Source: a virus
DNA length: 42,241 bases
Direction: 5' to 3' (one strand)
Virus record (IMG/VR): IMGVR_UViG_3300020411_000892
Coordinates: 1-42,241 of that record
In this document: positions 6,901-15,754 of the stretch, one piece after another
How the letters are laid out: every line of letters starts with the position of its first letter
Position numbering within the stretch: position 1 is the stretch's first letter
Made by a program: the position numbers and the translations under genes
Notes under the pieces: generated by a model
What the model was told of the DNA's origin: nothing
What the model saw: the letters and a program-made list of their open reading frames with translations, nothing else
Database searches by the model: none

Positions 6901-7089
6901 ATGAACAAAGAACAATTCTTTAAAGACCTTCAAGACTGGGAGCGAGAGTACGCTGCTATGGATGTCGAGAGAACCAAGAGAGAAGAAGAGATCCTTAAGG
7001 GTGACCCTATAAAATCACACGAAGGGATGATGTATGGTAGAATGTATGCTGACTGGAAGAAGAGAAAGGGGTATGAACTTGACGTTTAG
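6901..7089 (+). CDS. Small charged protein, unknown (62 aa)
   Basis: The product is a charged, helical protein (MNKEQFFKDLQDWEREY...DWKKRKGYELDV) without Cys or hydrophobic segments. ATG 6901 follows the -10 element, and the alternative upstream start would lie within it. It overlaps the oxygenase gene that follows, so the two are likely co-expressed. No family recognised. Confidence 0.65.
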   Translation: MNKEQFFKDLQDWEREYAAMDVERTKREEEILKGDPIKSHEGMMYGRMYADWKKRKGYELDV

Positions 7090-7651
7090 AAGTATTGATA
7101 GTGCATTTGCTGTACCTATAGTACGTTACACTATTGGTTGTGATCTAGAACCAATACTGGACTTTGCTGATGGTGCAGAGTATAATGTAGGAAGTATAAA
7201 GCAGACGATACATAATCGTCTTCACATACAACCACTCTTTAAGAAATTATTTTCTCACATACAAGAGTGTCTAGATGATTACAAAGATCTGTATCAATAT
7301 GATTGCTACAGAATCAAACCAGTATTATCGTGGATCAATGTTAGTACAGCAAAGGAAGAGCACCACGAACACAATCATCCCAACTCTCTCATCTCAGGTG
7401 TACTCTACCTTAAGAACTGTACTCCCACGTACTTCTCATCACCCGCTAGTGCTGCTCGTACAGGTGTTGTTGTGTTTAACAATCATCCGATGACGTATGA
7501 AGCACAAGGTATAGCAGGTGATCTTATATTATTCCCATCTTATTTGGATCATTACACTGTACCTGGTGGTGAAAGATGTACACTCAGTTTTAATACTATG
7601 CCTGAAGGTATAGTCAACCAAGGAACACTAATGGAAATGGATTATCGATGA
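7073..7651 (+). CDS. 2OG-Fe(II) oxygenase-like protein 1
   Basis: The 192-aa product fits the small phage family of putative 2-oxoglutarate/Fe(II) oxygenases. Recognisable parts are WINV, then H100-N-H102-PNSLISGVLYL, the GDLILFPSYLDH160 strand, and R168-CTLSFN. In this fold the two histidine sites bind iron and the arginine binds 2-oxoglutarate. The usual H-x-D is H-x-H here, as in the other four copies in this window. The substrate is unknown. AAAGGGG precedes the ATG. It shares a tight unit with a small gene and peptide deformylase. Confidence 0.8.
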   Translation: MNLTFRSIDSAFAVPIVRYTIGCDLEPILDFADGAEYNVGSIKQTIHNRLHIQPLFKKLFSHIQECLDDYKDLYQYDCYRIKPVLSWINVSTAKEEHHEHNHPNSLISGVLYLKNCTPTYFSSPASAARTGVVVFNNHPMTYEAQGIAGDLILFPSYLDHYTVPGGERCTLSFNTMPEGIVNQGTLMEMDYR

Positions 7652-7869
7652 AACATTCTACATACTATAGTGATGACGACAAGCGTGAAGCTTCAGTCCT
7701 CCAGAGTCAGTTCTTAGGTAGAGAATTTAAAGTGATCTGTTGTACATTTGATGGTGCTTGTAAGACCACTAAAGATTACTTTGAACGTGCCTCTACTATT
7801 CATACAGAGCAGTTCGATTCCTTGCAAGAGGCAGAGGACTACGCTGAAAATTGGGTACTACAAAAATGA
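7648..7869 (+). CDS. Hypothetical protein, 73 aa
   Basis: The ORF starts in an ATGA overlap with the oxygenase and ends in another with the deformylase. It contains FKVICCTFDGACKTTKDYF with three cysteines and an acidic C-terminus (LQEAEDYAENWV). It is hydrophilic and probably soluble. No domain recognised. Confidence 0.7.
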   Translation: MKHSTYYSDDDKREASVLQSQFLGREFKVICCTFDGACKTTKDYFERASTIHTEQFDSLQEAEDYAENWVLQK

Positions 7870-8333
7870 TTTACGATTTAATTCCACCAGAAGATCCACT
7901 ATTGCACGAAAGAATAAAGAAGTGTAGTTACAATTTGGATCGCAAAGATATTTCATTCACTTTGAATGAGAATATGTTGTACCATAATGGTGTTGGATTA
8001 TCTGCAAATCAACTTGGTATTAAAGAAAGATGTTTTGTTATGATAAGATCTACTGACGTAGAGAATCTACAGACTCTTGTCGTATTTAATCCTAGAATTA
8101 TCAAGTCCTCAGTGAGAGAGGAGTTAATGGAGGAAGGATGTTTATCCTATCCAGAACTAAGGTTACCTATACGTAGACCTTATAGTGTCATCATTAAATA
8201 TGAGGATGCTGAAAAGAACATACATAAATCAAAACTGAGTGGCTTCCTTGCAAGAATATTCCAACACGAGTATGATCATATGGAAGGCATAGACTTTACA
8301 CAAAGACAAGATGGCAAAGTTAAAACCAGGTAG
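7866..8333 (+). CDS. def: Peptide deformylase
   Basis: The enzyme removes the formyl group from new polypeptides. All three family motifs are present: GVGLSANQ (residues 43-50), EGCLSYP (residues 90-96, metal ligand C92) and QHEYDH (residues 133-138, ligands H134 and H138, catalytic E135). At 155 aa it is slightly short, with a trimmed C-terminal helix, as in other cyanophage deformylases. Published work on a related cyanophage enzyme showed preference for D1-like peptides, and psbA lies about 1.1 kb upstream. ATG 7866 is chosen for its ATGA overlap with the previous stop. Confidence 0.96.
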   Translation: MIYDLIPPEDPLLHERIKKCSYNLDRKDISFTLNENMLYHNGVGLSANQLGIKERCFVMIRSTDVENLQTLVVFNPRIIKSSVREELMEEGCLSYPELRLPIRRPYSVIIKYEDAEKNIHKSKLSGFLARIFQHEYDHMEGIDFTQRQDGKVKTR

Positions 8334-8619
8334 TTACATAGACACTCAGGGAATGGGTGGTCCTATGACTCCAGAAGACCTTGCTAAGTGGAAAGCAGAG
8401 GGTCATAAGCAGGAATATAAACCTGCTATCATTAAGCCACGTAGATTATTCACTCCAACATATGCTAAGGAGATGAAGATCTTAATCAATGAGGTGCTAG
8501 ATGAACGTGAAGGTAAGTTTGATTATAAGTCATACTTTGACACTGAACCATTCAAGCATCCTGTAGGGGAGGAGGAGCCACCTTATGAAGGTGCACAGTA
8601 CCCTGACCTAAAGGGTTGA
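8311..8619 (+). CDS. Hypothetical protein, 102 aa
   Basis: It overlaps the deformylase end by 23 bases in another frame. The product is hydrophilic, rich in Lys, Glu and Pro, with MTPEDLAKWKAEGHK and a helix around residues 50-67 (YAKEMKILINEVLDEREG). No signal peptide or membrane segment. Function is unknown. Confidence 0.7.
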   Translation: MAKLKPGSYIDTQGMGGPMTPEDLAKWKAEGHKQEYKPAIIKPRRLFTPTYAKEMKILINEVLDEREGKFDYKSYFDTEPFKHPVGEEEPPYEGAQYPDLKG

Positions 8620-8628
8620 CTTGAGTGC

Positions 8629-8634
8629 TATAAT
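8629..8634 (+). promoter_or_regulatory. Possible -10 element (TATAAT)
   Basis: TATAATAGTA here exactly repeats that at 6874. It lies 22 bases before the small membrane gene that precedes purN. TTGACT occurs 7 bases upstream, too close to be a normal -35. Confidence 0.45.
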
Positions 8635-8655
8635 AGTACAGTTACAAGATTACTA

Positions 8656-8742
8656 ATGCATTTATTATTGACTTTAATTTGTATAGCACTGATTGCTTTG
8701 GCACTTGCTTACAGTATAGTTAAACACTACGACCCTCACTGA
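8656..8742 (+). CDS. Single-span membrane micropeptide (28 aa)
   Basis: The ORF encodes an almost wholly hydrophobic helix (LLLTLICIALIALALAYSIV) with a short KHYDPH tail. It ends one base before the purN ATG and follows a -10 element. It is one of several tiny membrane proteins in the window. No family recognised. Confidence 0.55.
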   Translation: MHLLLTLICIALIALALAYSIVKHYDPH

Positions 8743-8743
8743 T

Positions 8744-9265
8744 ATGAGACTAGGAGTAATGTGTTCTGGCGAAGGAACTAACTTCGAAAACATTGTACAC
8801 TCGTGTCCAGATCACGAGGTAGTCTTGATGGTCTACAACAAAAAGAAATGTGGTGCTCAGAAGAGAGCAGAACGTCTTGGAATTAATGCAATTAGAATTG
8901 CTAGTAAGGATGAAGACGACATCATCACACTCTTCAATGCATACAATGTGGATCTTATAGTGATGGCAGGGTGGATGAGAGTGGTCAGCAAGAAGTTTGT
9001 TGACGCTTTTTCTGGACGATTAATTAATTTACACCCCTCCCTGCTACCTAAGTACAAAGGACTGCACGCTATTGAACAAGCGATGAAGGCAGGTGAAGAT
9101 GAGACAGGGTGTAGTGTACACTTTGTTACTGAGGAGCTAGATAGTGGTGCTGTTATTAAACAGCAAGTAGTTCCTATTCTGCCAGGAGATACGATAGAAT
9201 CGCTTACAAGAGCAATACAACAGGCAGAACACACGCTTTTACCGCAAGTGATCAATGCTTTCTAA
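8744..9265 (+). CDS. purN: Phosphoribosylglycinamide formyltransferase
   Basis: PurN transfers a formyl group from 10-formyltetrahydrofolate to GAR in the third step of purine synthesis. The 173-aa product starts MRLGVMCSGEGTNFENI, the phosphate-binding N-terminus, and has the catalytic triad N95 and H97 in INLHPSLLP and D133 in EELDSG. It is slightly shorter than bacterial PurN. It is followed by a small ORF and purC, so two purine enzymes are paired. Confidence 0.95.
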   Translation: MRLGVMCSGEGTNFENIVHSCPDHEVVLMVYNKKKCGAQKRAERLGINAIRIASKDEDDIITLFNAYNVDLIVMAGWMRVVSKKFVDAFSGRLINLHPSLLPKYKGLHAIEQAMKAGEDETGCSVHFVTEELDSGAVIKQQVVPILPGDTIESLTRAIQQAEHTLLPQVINAF

Positions 9266-9434
9266 AGGATATCGATTGAAACTTACAGACATATGCTGTA
9301 GGATGATGACAGATGACGGAGTACCAGTCTCCTTAGACGAAAGGATCTGGATGACTAAGTTATGTGAACATAATCACCACGCACGTGGTATAGTAGAATC
9401 TTTATTATGTCCCTACAAATATGAACCTAGTTAA
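9255..9434 (+). CDS. Small protein between purN and purC (59 aa)
   Basis: The ORF overlaps the purN end by 11 bases and the purC start by 14. The product has a basic N-terminus, a central DDGVPVSLDERIWMTKLCEH segment and many Cys and His residues, so metal binding is possible. No family recognised. Tight packing on both sides and coherent composition argue that it is real. Confidence 0.65.
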   Translation: MLSKGYRLKLTDICCRMMTDDGVPVSLDERIWMTKLCEHNHHARGIVESLLCPYKYEPS

Positions 9435-10116
9435 CGAAGGCAAAGTTAAATCAGTATACGATGTCGATGGTGATGCACAGAAAGTGCAGATCAAATTCCA
9501 CGACAAAGTAACTGCTGGAAATGGTAGACTCGTAGAGTTTCCTGAGGACAAGGGTAAGACTTGTGCTCTCATTTCTGCATTGCTTTTCGAGAAGCTAGAG
9601 AGTTCGGGGATCCGCACGCATTATCTGGGTCTACCAGCACTAGATACTATGCTGTGTCGCAAGTTGACAATTATTCCTCTTGAGGTTATAGTTAGAAACA
9701 TTGCAGCAGGATCTATCGTTAAGACTACCACCATTAATGAAGGTACTATAATTCAACCAGCAATAGTTGAGTTCTTCCTTAAGGATGATAGTAAAGACGA
9801 TCCACTCCTTACAATGGATCGTGTTAGGTTAATGGGTCACAACCCTCAACCTCTTATAGATAGTGCGTTGGATATCAATTACCAACTGCAAACCCTCTTT
9901 ACATTATGTGGAATTGATCTAGTTGACTTTAAACTAGAGTTTGGTTATGATGCACACGGCGATCTTTATCTCGCAGACGAATTATCACCAGATAATATGC
10001 GTCTCTGGAAAAAGAATACGAAAGAACGTTTCGACAAGGATCTTTTCCGTAAGGATGAAGGAAACATCGTCGAAGCATACAAAATAATACTGACACAACT
10101 GCGTCAGTTCTGTTAA
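9421..10116 (+). CDS. purC: SAICAR synthetase
   Basis: PurC joins aspartate to CAIR in an ATP-dependent step of purine synthesis. The 231-aa protein shows both family signatures, LEVIVRNIAAGS (residues 87-98) and LADELSPDNMRLW (183-195), plus the N-terminal NEGKVKSVYD nucleotide-binding loop. Length is close to the bacterial enzyme. With purN it suggests the phage relieves a purine bottleneck while nrdAB and thyX handle deoxynucleotides. Confidence 0.96.
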   Translation: MNLVNEGKVKSVYDVDGDAQKVQIKFHDKVTAGNGRLVEFPEDKGKTCALISALLFEKLESSGIRTHYLGLPALDTMLCRKLTIIPLEVIVRNIAAGSIVKTTTINEGTIIQPAIVEFFLKDDSKDDPLLTMDRVRLMGHNPQPLIDSALDINYQLQTLFTLCGIDLVDFKLEFGYDAHGDLYLADELSPDNMRLWKKNTKERFDKDLFRKDEGNIVEAYKIILTQLRQFC

Positions 10117-10190
10117 CCCTATACACCGTCGCAAGACCAGCGTTGCGCCTTAGCAATCTGATTAGTGTAGGACACACAAAGTAAACTAAA

Positions 10191-11321
10191 ATGATTAATG
10201 AAACTCGTACCCTGTTCGAGGTGGAGGAATCCGCTTTGGAACAGAAGGACTTCACTAAAAACATTGAAGTCATTCCAGAACTAACACTGGAACAATTTCT
10301 GGCACTGCCAGAAGTGCCTATGCAAAGAGACACTGAAGGTCGATGGAAGAAAGCAAGGGCACATCTTAAGCACGTGAGGTCAGAGCACTGTGTTGTGCAT
10401 CTGGTTAGACTCACAAAAGATTCAACAATAGCAGGGATAAAGTACGAAGCAGGTACTTTATTCAGGGTCGATGGAAATACAAGAGCGTACAACTGGGAAA
10501 GAGAAGGGTCTGATTACCTACCATCAAAACTGATAGGGATCGTGTACAGCTATGATACTATGGATGGTGTCAAGCAATGCTACGATACCTTTGACTCGCA
10601 AGAGGCTACGGAAAGGAATCAGCAGAAGGTCTTTGGTATCTTGACTGGGTTGTGTAACTACACTCCTCTCTCAGAGAAACTAAGGGCAGGTGCTATCATC
10701 TCAGGGATGAACAAAGCATCTCACTTTGCTAACCCTTCAACTTGGAATCAGACTACAATCAAATCACAGGAACAACTATCCAGTATGGTACAGTACTGGC
10801 ACGGTAACGGATGCATACAGGCATTAGATAAACTAATGACCAGAAAGGACAAGTGGAATCAGCCATTCATTGCTGCTGCTCTACTAAGTCTCCGTCAATA
10901 TGGTCCAAGGAACAAGAAACTCTTGGAAGCTTGGAGATATATTGAGTCAAGTGGTGGTCCTACTGCTTGCTCTGAAGATAAGTGGGATGGTGTTACCCAT
11001 ATTGTAGAGAACTGGAAGTTCAATGCAGAGACTGGAGTGTCTAATAGATTTAGAGATAAATCCATTATGACTGACACTAAGTGGGAGAATATGGATCGTA
11101 CTGTTCCGTTTATCCTATATCATCTAGATAACTGGATGAATGATATAATGAAAAGGAAAACAAAAGGATACCATAATTCATCTTGGGTAAATGTAGCTAA
11201 AGAGTATTGTTCTAGAACTCCTTATGATTCTCTAGGTATCAGTGATCTATCTGATATCATAGATGAGAAGCAAGAGTTGATAGACTCATTACAAGCACAG
11301 CTTAAGATGACCACTAAATAA
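10191..11321 (+). CDS. ParB/DGQHR-like domain protein, function unknown
   Basis: The 376-aa product has an N-terminal region (residues 30-110) ending with LFRVDGNTRAYNWE, which resembles the DGxHR loop of ParB/Srx-fold and DGQHR-domain proteins. The middle (about 150-290) is helical and basic with several Trp. The C-terminus ends in a helix, SDIIDEKQELIDSLQAQLK, a likely coiled coil. DNA binding, nuclease or NTPase activity is possible by analogy only. It lies alone between purC and the large structural gene, and a late-promoter-like motif overlaps its last codons. Confidence 0.5.
   Translation: MINETRTLFEVEESALEQKDFTKNIEVIPELTLEQFLALPEVPMQRDTEGRWKKARAHLKHVRSEHCVVHLVRLTKDSTIAGIKYEAGTLFRVDGNTRAYNWEREGSDYLPSKLIGIVYSYDTMDGVKQCYDTFDSQEATERNQQKVFGILTGLCNYTPLSEKLRAGAIISGMNKASHFANPSTWNQTTIKSQEQLSSMVQYWHGNGCIQALDKLMTRKDKWNQPFIAAALLSLRQYGPRNKKLLEAWRYIESSGGPTACSEDKWDGVTHIVENWKFNAETGVSNRFRDKSIMTDTKWENMDRTVPFILYHLDNWMNDIMKRKTKGYHNSSWVNVAKEYCSRTPYDSLGISDLSDIIDEKQELIDSLQAQLKMTTK
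11314..11320 (+). promoter_or_regulatory. Possible late promoter, CTAAATA type
   Basis: CTAAATA followed by AAAGTAAAG lies 17 bases before the 1069-aa structural gene and overlaps the end of the previous gene. Its position before a probable virion gene fits a late promoter, but the leader would be very short. Confidence 0.4.
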
Positions 11322-11336
11322 AAGTAAAGAACTTTT

Positions 11337-14300
11337 ATGTCAGGCGGTCACGATAACGGATGGTTTATGCAGAACTGCGATCCATCTCCAGATACTACCT
11401 CCACCACCACGGAGGTACCTTCTGGAGGTGGTCCAGTTAATACTGATGCTGCAGGAAACCCCGCACAGAAAACTGTATCACAAATCATAGAGAATTTAGT
11501 AGGGCAATGCTATCCTTCACAAGCACCCCAGACGATAAGAAATTTCATACCTGATGACGACAAGAGAACAGATACAGATCCATTAGATTTTGATTTTAAT
11601 TTTTTATTCCCTACACTTATAGATCTTGGATTAGATATTAGTGGTTTACCTACGAAGGTTAGAGTAACATTTCCTGACGGTAAAGATGAAACATCAGGTA
11701 AGGTATGTCTTAATGATCCTGATGATCCTAATTCAGAAGTAAATTGTGAAGGGAACTACGAATACGAAGCTTGTATAAAAGAACATCTTAATTGTATGTT
11801 CAAACCTTATGCTGGTGGTGCTTGGAAACCACCTCAAGCAGACTGTGATACCTTTGTACCTGAAGGTGCCTTTGGTATTACTAATAAGGTATGTGTTAGG
11901 AACTGTGTTCATCCTAGAGTTCCTATCTATCAGCACGAGAAGAATGATAATTCAAACCACACATACACAATGACATCTGATACTCCTGCAGGGTACAGTA
12001 ATACTAAGGTAGCTTGGTATGCTCACCAAGGAGAGACAGATAAAGCTATACCTGTGTACGTTTCATACTCATCGACAAACATCGATACGATGTTGACTAC
12101 TGATCCTGCTGGTGAGAAGAGCACAATGGATGCTGCTGGTATGGGTGCACGTGATACTGTGATGTTCTATGCTTACCGTGATGCTACACAGATCATTGGT
12201 GCATTAGGTGAAGGTGAGCAGGGTAGTCCGTTGTACAGATACTATAACCCTATCACTTTAGATCATAGGTATACTCTCACTCCTATTGGTGGTGCACCTA
12301 TCAATCCTAACTTAGATAAAGGATACTATGATCTATTCGAGGAGGTTGATGCTGATCTATTGATTGAATTCAACTGTGCTAGAGGTGCTGCATCATATAA
12401 GAATACGTTTGGATATTATTTGACAGGTGGTTCTGATATGGATCCTGTCTTTGGTCAGATATTATTGTCTAATGCTACTGATGCTACAGGTTATAGATCA
12501 TTTACTATACCTGCTGCTACTCTCAACCAGTATGTACCTTGTCGCTTAGGGTTTGTGATGATCCCTAATGGATATCAAGTCAATGGTTCATCTGCTGTTG
12601 CAATCGGTACCAATATGGCATTCACCGAACTGAACACAGGGTGGACGACAGTAGGACTTGGTAGTTCTCAGTCAAATTATTCCCTGTTTTCAGAAACGAG
12701 ATTAAACCCCGTAGTTAATGGTAGACACAAGAGGATGACCCGTTGGACATCCCGTTGGTGGCAGTGGTGGGAAGATTTAATTGATGGTGATGATGACTAC
12801 GATGATATGAAAATATCCTATCGTTTAAATTATGCTGGTAGTAACTGGTACTATGAAGGTATACAGTGTCACGTCTTTAAAGATCTCGTTGAGCCAGAGT
12901 ATATGGAACTCCGAGGTACAAATGATTGTGAGGATAGTTGGTTCACTCCTAGAGGATTTACTGATGCAGCTCTTACTCGTCACGAGTGTGGACGTTTAGA
13001 AGAAGGAGAGTTTGGTTGTTCTAAATGTGTGGGTGAGTATTCTTTCAAGAGAAATGCTACTCAAACTGTTACTGCTGTTAGATCAGGTACTGTATCTCTT
13101 AGATCACACGGTGGTATGACTGGAGGGTTTGGTGACTGTACTGTATTCACCTATGAACTATTAAAGAATGGTACACAGATACATATAGATTCTCCTGCTG
13201 TTCAGGAGTGGAAGAGTATAGGTGAGAAACTACACGAGTTTACTATTGCTAAGGGTGATGATATTACATTTAGAATTGTTAGTATAGATCAAGGACACTA
13301 CAATGGATCAGTCACACCAGCATTTTCTCTAAGAGATGAAGGTACTGGTGCTATCTTCTGTCAATGGGGTGTACAACTTACAACTATTGCTCAGAACTAT
13401 TCTGCTGCACAACAAGGACAACCTGTAGGATCTACAGGACCTTGTGGTATTGTAGGTTCCTTTAGTTTGTATGATTTAACTAATGCAGCTAACACTACTC
13501 CTGCTTGGAGTACAGGTGGTGGTCTGACTAACAATGAACTGACTGTTAATAGTATACCTGGTGCCTTTGGTGATGATAATGATGTTGATGATGATACTAC
13601 AGGTGTAATGGTACGTGAGATAAAGAATGGTTTATCAGTATCAATACAGTATGAAGTTAATCCAGGACAGGTTAAGTATAAAGTTCTTGGTGTCGTTGAT
13701 CACGGGGAAGGAGGATATCGTACGGGACAACTGTTGAGATATTATATTGGTACAAATAAAGATACTGGTGAGAAGTTCTGGCAAGGTCTTCGTATTGATA
13801 CTATCGATGGTAGTAACTGTCCTAGTACAGGTATCGTACAGTCAATGTCCTTCCAGAGTATACTAGAAGACAATGAACTCAATGAGTATGGTCTGCCACC
13901 AGCTAAAGTATTGATGGTTGCCCAAGGTGTACAGTCATCTACATACTATGATTCACATTGCAGTACACTAGCAGAACATTTATTTACTATTGATCTGAAA
14001 GACACTGCTGATTCTGTTGAGTCACTACGTGGTGAACCTTGTACCTTGATACAATACTGGCAGAAGAAGACTGCTGCTGGTGAACCAGTTAATTTCTATC
14101 ACGATGTTCGGTTACCCAAGGGGTTGTATTCTCAGAACTTTGTTGCTAGATTTAGAGCACAGTTAGTCTACAAACCTGCACTGAACAATGTTGCTGGAGT
14201 ACCAGAGAGTAGAGTAGGGTACACATTCAGTTGGTACCTTGATAGTATTATTGATTATGGTATAGGGTATGAGGATGGACAGGAATATGCTTTCCAGTTC

Positions 14301-14546
14301 CCAGACCCAACCGCAGGTGACTCTGACGGTACTATGATTGAAACTCCGTACTTCCCTAACAACCGTTTACTCCCCTCTAAGATAAGGATTAAGAACGCAG
14401 AGACAGGTTACGTTACACGTACTGCTAAGTGGGGTATCTACGAGCAGTCACACAACAAAAACTCTACCATATGGTATAGTAATATGAGTAGGGGTAAGAC
14501 TGACCAGTTCAAAACCTACAACATTATTATTGATGATGCACAATGA
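11337..14546 (+). CDS. Large probable virion or adhesin protein with HYT-type repeats
   Basis: At 1069 aa this is the largest gene in the window. Residues 1-80 are Thr, Gly and Pro rich, then comes a Cys-containing region. Residues about 195-316 hold three tandem units of the form P-(I/L/V)-Y ... HTYTM / TMLTT / HRYTL ... WYAH / FYAY, resembling DUF5648-like repeats of extracellular proteins. The rest is rich in short beta strands, Gly and aromatics, with further Cys pairs (for example CGRLEEGEFGCSKC). No signal peptide is seen, so a virion surface or fibre protein is more likely than a secreted one. Several small genes follow in ATGA overlap. Confidence 0.55.
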   Translation: MSGGHDNGWFMQNCDPSPDTTSTTTEVPSGGGPVNTDAAGNPAQKTVSQIIENLVGQCYPSQAPQTIRNFIPDDDKRTDTDPLDFDFNFLFPTLIDLGLDISGLPTKVRVTFPDGKDETSGKVCLNDPDDPNSEVNCEGNYEYEACIKEHLNCMFKPYAGGAWKPPQADCDTFVPEGAFGITNKVCVRNCVHPRVPIYQHEKNDNSNHTYTMTSDTPAGYSNTKVAWYAHQGETDKAIPVYVSYSSTNIDTMLTTDPAGEKSTMDAAGMGARDTVMFYAYRDATQIIGALGEGEQGSPLYRYYNPITLDHRYTLTPIGGAPINPNLDKGYYDLFEEVDADLLIEFNCARGAASYKNTFGYYLTGGSDMDPVFGQILLSNATDATGYRSFTIPAATLNQYVPCRLGFVMIPNGYQVNGSSAVAIGTNMAFTELNTGWTTVGLGSSQSNYSLFSETRLNPVVNGRHKRMTRWTSRWWQWWEDLIDGDDDYDDMKISYRLNYAGSNWYYEGIQCHVFKDLVEPEYMELRGTNDCEDSWFTPRGFTDAALTRHECGRLEEGEFGCSKCVGEYSFKRNATQTVTAVRSGTVSLRSHGGMTGGFGDCTVFTYELLKNGTQIHIDSPAVQEWKSIGEKLHEFTIAKGDDITFRIVSIDQGHYNGSVTPAFSLRDEGTGAIFCQWGVQLTTIAQNYSAAQQGQPVGSTGPCGIVGSFSLYDLTNAANTTPAWSTGGGLTNNELTVNSIPGAFGDDNDVDDDTTGVMVREIKNGLSVSIQYEVNPGQVKYKVLGVVDHGEGGYRTGQLLRYYIGTNKDTGEKFWQGLRIDTIDGSNCPSTGIVQSMSFQSILEDNELNEYGLPPAKVLMVAQGVQSSTYYDSHCSTLAEHLFTIDLKDTADSVESLRGEPCTLIQYWQKKTAAGEPVNFYHDVRLPKGLYSQNFVARFRAQLVYKPALNNVAGVPESRVGYTFSWYLDSIIDYGIGYEDGQEYAFQFPDPTAGDSDGTMIETPYFPNNRLLPSKIRIKNAETGYVTRTAKWGIYEQSHNKNSTIWYSNMSRGKTDQFKTYNIIIDDAQ

Positions 14547-14824
14547 TTGGACAACCTGAAGCATTCTGGGATCGTCGCTTGGCTAAGTCCCAGAGAGAAC
14601 TCAAAAACATTGCAAACATCCTTAAGAAACACGAGGATGATCCCGCTACGGTCAAGAAAAAGATTAAGAAAAACAAAAAGTATTTCAGAAGTATGTTAGG
14701 TGAGCTTGACCGCATCGATGGAACGCTATATAATGTTAGCGAACAAACACAAGGAGAAAATGCCGACCAAGGAACAGAAACAAGCGGGTTGGACTCTTCT
14801 GATGGAGAGCCTACACAAGCCTGA
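14543..14824 (+). CDS. Small basic helical protein, unknown (93 aa)
   Basis: It starts in an ATGA overlap with the large gene. Residues 12-50 are a highly basic helix (KKHEDDPATVKKKIKKNKKY) and the C-terminus is acidic and Ser/Thr rich (TETSGLDSSDGEPTQA). It may be a chaperone or DNA-binding accessory for its neighbour, but nothing proves it. A second frame starts inside it at 14760. Confidence 0.6.
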   Translation: MIGQPEAFWDRRLAKSQRELKNIANILKKHEDDPATVKKKIKKNKKYFRSMLGELDRIDGTLYNVSEQTQGENADQGTETSGLDSSDGEPTQA

Positions 14825-14939
14825 TAATAAACTCAGGAACTGTGCCCGAAACCAAGAATGTTATGATGAACTCTTACAGTACCGTGATGAGGTCATAGAA
14901 TTCTGTCAGACTCGTTTAAAGGAGGTCCAAAATGATTAA
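14760..14939 (+). CDS. Hypothetical protein, 59 aa
   Basis: AAGGAG lies four bases before ATG 14760, the best start in this frame. The product (MPTKEQKQAGWTLLMESLH...) is helical with two cysteines (NCARNQEC). It overlaps the previous gene by 65 bases in a different frame, a long overlap for this genome. No family recognised. Confidence 0.6.
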   Translation: MPTKEQKQAGWTLLMESLHKPDNKLRNCARNQECYDELLQYRDEVIEFCQTRLKEVQND

Positions 14940-15159
14940 CTTAGACGAGAAGTATCACAATTACTTGGGTGGTAAGAAAACATTTAGGATTGATGGTGTC
15001 AATGAACCTCTTACAGGTTATGGATACCATTGTGATGGTAACGACATCCAAGGCTATTGGGTATCGACAACCAACTATAAGTTATTCTATAATATGAATG
15101 AACAATTTATCAGAATGGAAGCCTTGAATGAACTTGTTTCCAGTAAAAGTACATCCTAA
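14932..15159 (+). CDS. Hypothetical protein, 75 aa
   Basis: AAAGGAGGT precedes the ATG, the strongest ribosome binding site in the window, so high translation is likely. The product is aromatic and beta-like (FRIDGVNEPLTGYGYHCDGNDIQGYW), possibly a small SH3-like or OB-like domain. Function unknown. It overlaps the second oxygenase gene by 32 bases. Confidence 0.7.
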   Translation: MINLDEKYHNYLGGKKTFRIDGVNEPLTGYGYHCDGNDIQGYWVSTTNYKLFYNMNEQFIRMEALNELVSSKSTS

Positions 15160-15748
15160 AGAACACCAGAATTATGAGATCGTTCAAGAGATTGATGATC
15201 TCATTTCTTTATTGAATGAGACAGGGGATTGGTCAAGCGTATCCTATATGTCACCCAATGCTATGCAGGAAACCATTCACGGTACGCATAGTAAGCAGCA
15301 TCTTTTGCAGCTGTTTAAGAAGCATTTAATGCCCAAGTTAAACTCATTTCTTGGGGAAGCGATAGAAGAATATGTTCAATCCATCAATCAGCAAGTACCA
15401 GACTCAGCGAGTGCATACATAGAACCGTTGAAAGGCAGTTGGAATATCAGTCAGTCGTGGATAAATATTTGTCCAAAAGATAAGAGTTTTGTTCGCCATA
15501 CACACGCAGGTCAAACAATATCTGGTGTGTATTATCATAAGACTCGACCTGAACAGGGTGGAATCCTCTTCTATAATCCCAATCCATATGCTAAGATGTG
15601 TCTCTGGGGAACAGTTGAGGAAGGGATCTACTTTGATCCTGTACCTGAATCTGTTATACTATTTCCGTCTTGGTTAGAACATCAGACTGAACCTAATAGG
15701 ACAGATGATCCCCGTATTTCCATTGCTTTTAACGTACACCTACCTTAA
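15128..15748 (+). CDS. 2OG-Fe(II) oxygenase-like protein 2
   Basis: The 206-aa product has the family pattern W-I-N-I-C-P-K, H124-T-H126-AGQTISGVYYHK, LFPSWLEH185-QTEPN and R196-ISIAFN. It is the copy closest to the canonical family shape. Iron binding by H124, H126 or its neighbour and H185, and 2-oxoglutarate binding by R196, are inferred from the fold. Glutaredoxin follows six bases later, so the pair may be co-expressed. Substrate unknown. Confidence 0.85.
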   Translation: MNLFPVKVHPKEHQNYEIVQEIDDLISLLNETGDWSSVSYMSPNAMQETIHGTHSKQHLLQLFKKHLMPKLNSFLGEAIEEYVQSINQQVPDSASAYIEPLKGSWNISQSWINICPKDKSFVRHTHAGQTISGVYYHKTRPEQGGILFYNPNPYAKMCLWGTVEEGIYFDPVPESVILFPSWLEHQTEPNRTDDPRISIAFNVHLP

Positions 15749-15754
15749 GAACCT

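Noticed and set aside
8616-8634. TTGACT with TATAAT as a full sigma-70 promoter
   Set aside because: The spacer is only seven bases; only the -10 is kept as a weak candidate.
9929-10492. 187-aa open frame on the minus strand over purC end and the next gene
   Set aside because: It spans two real genes on the other strand and shows no recognisable domain.
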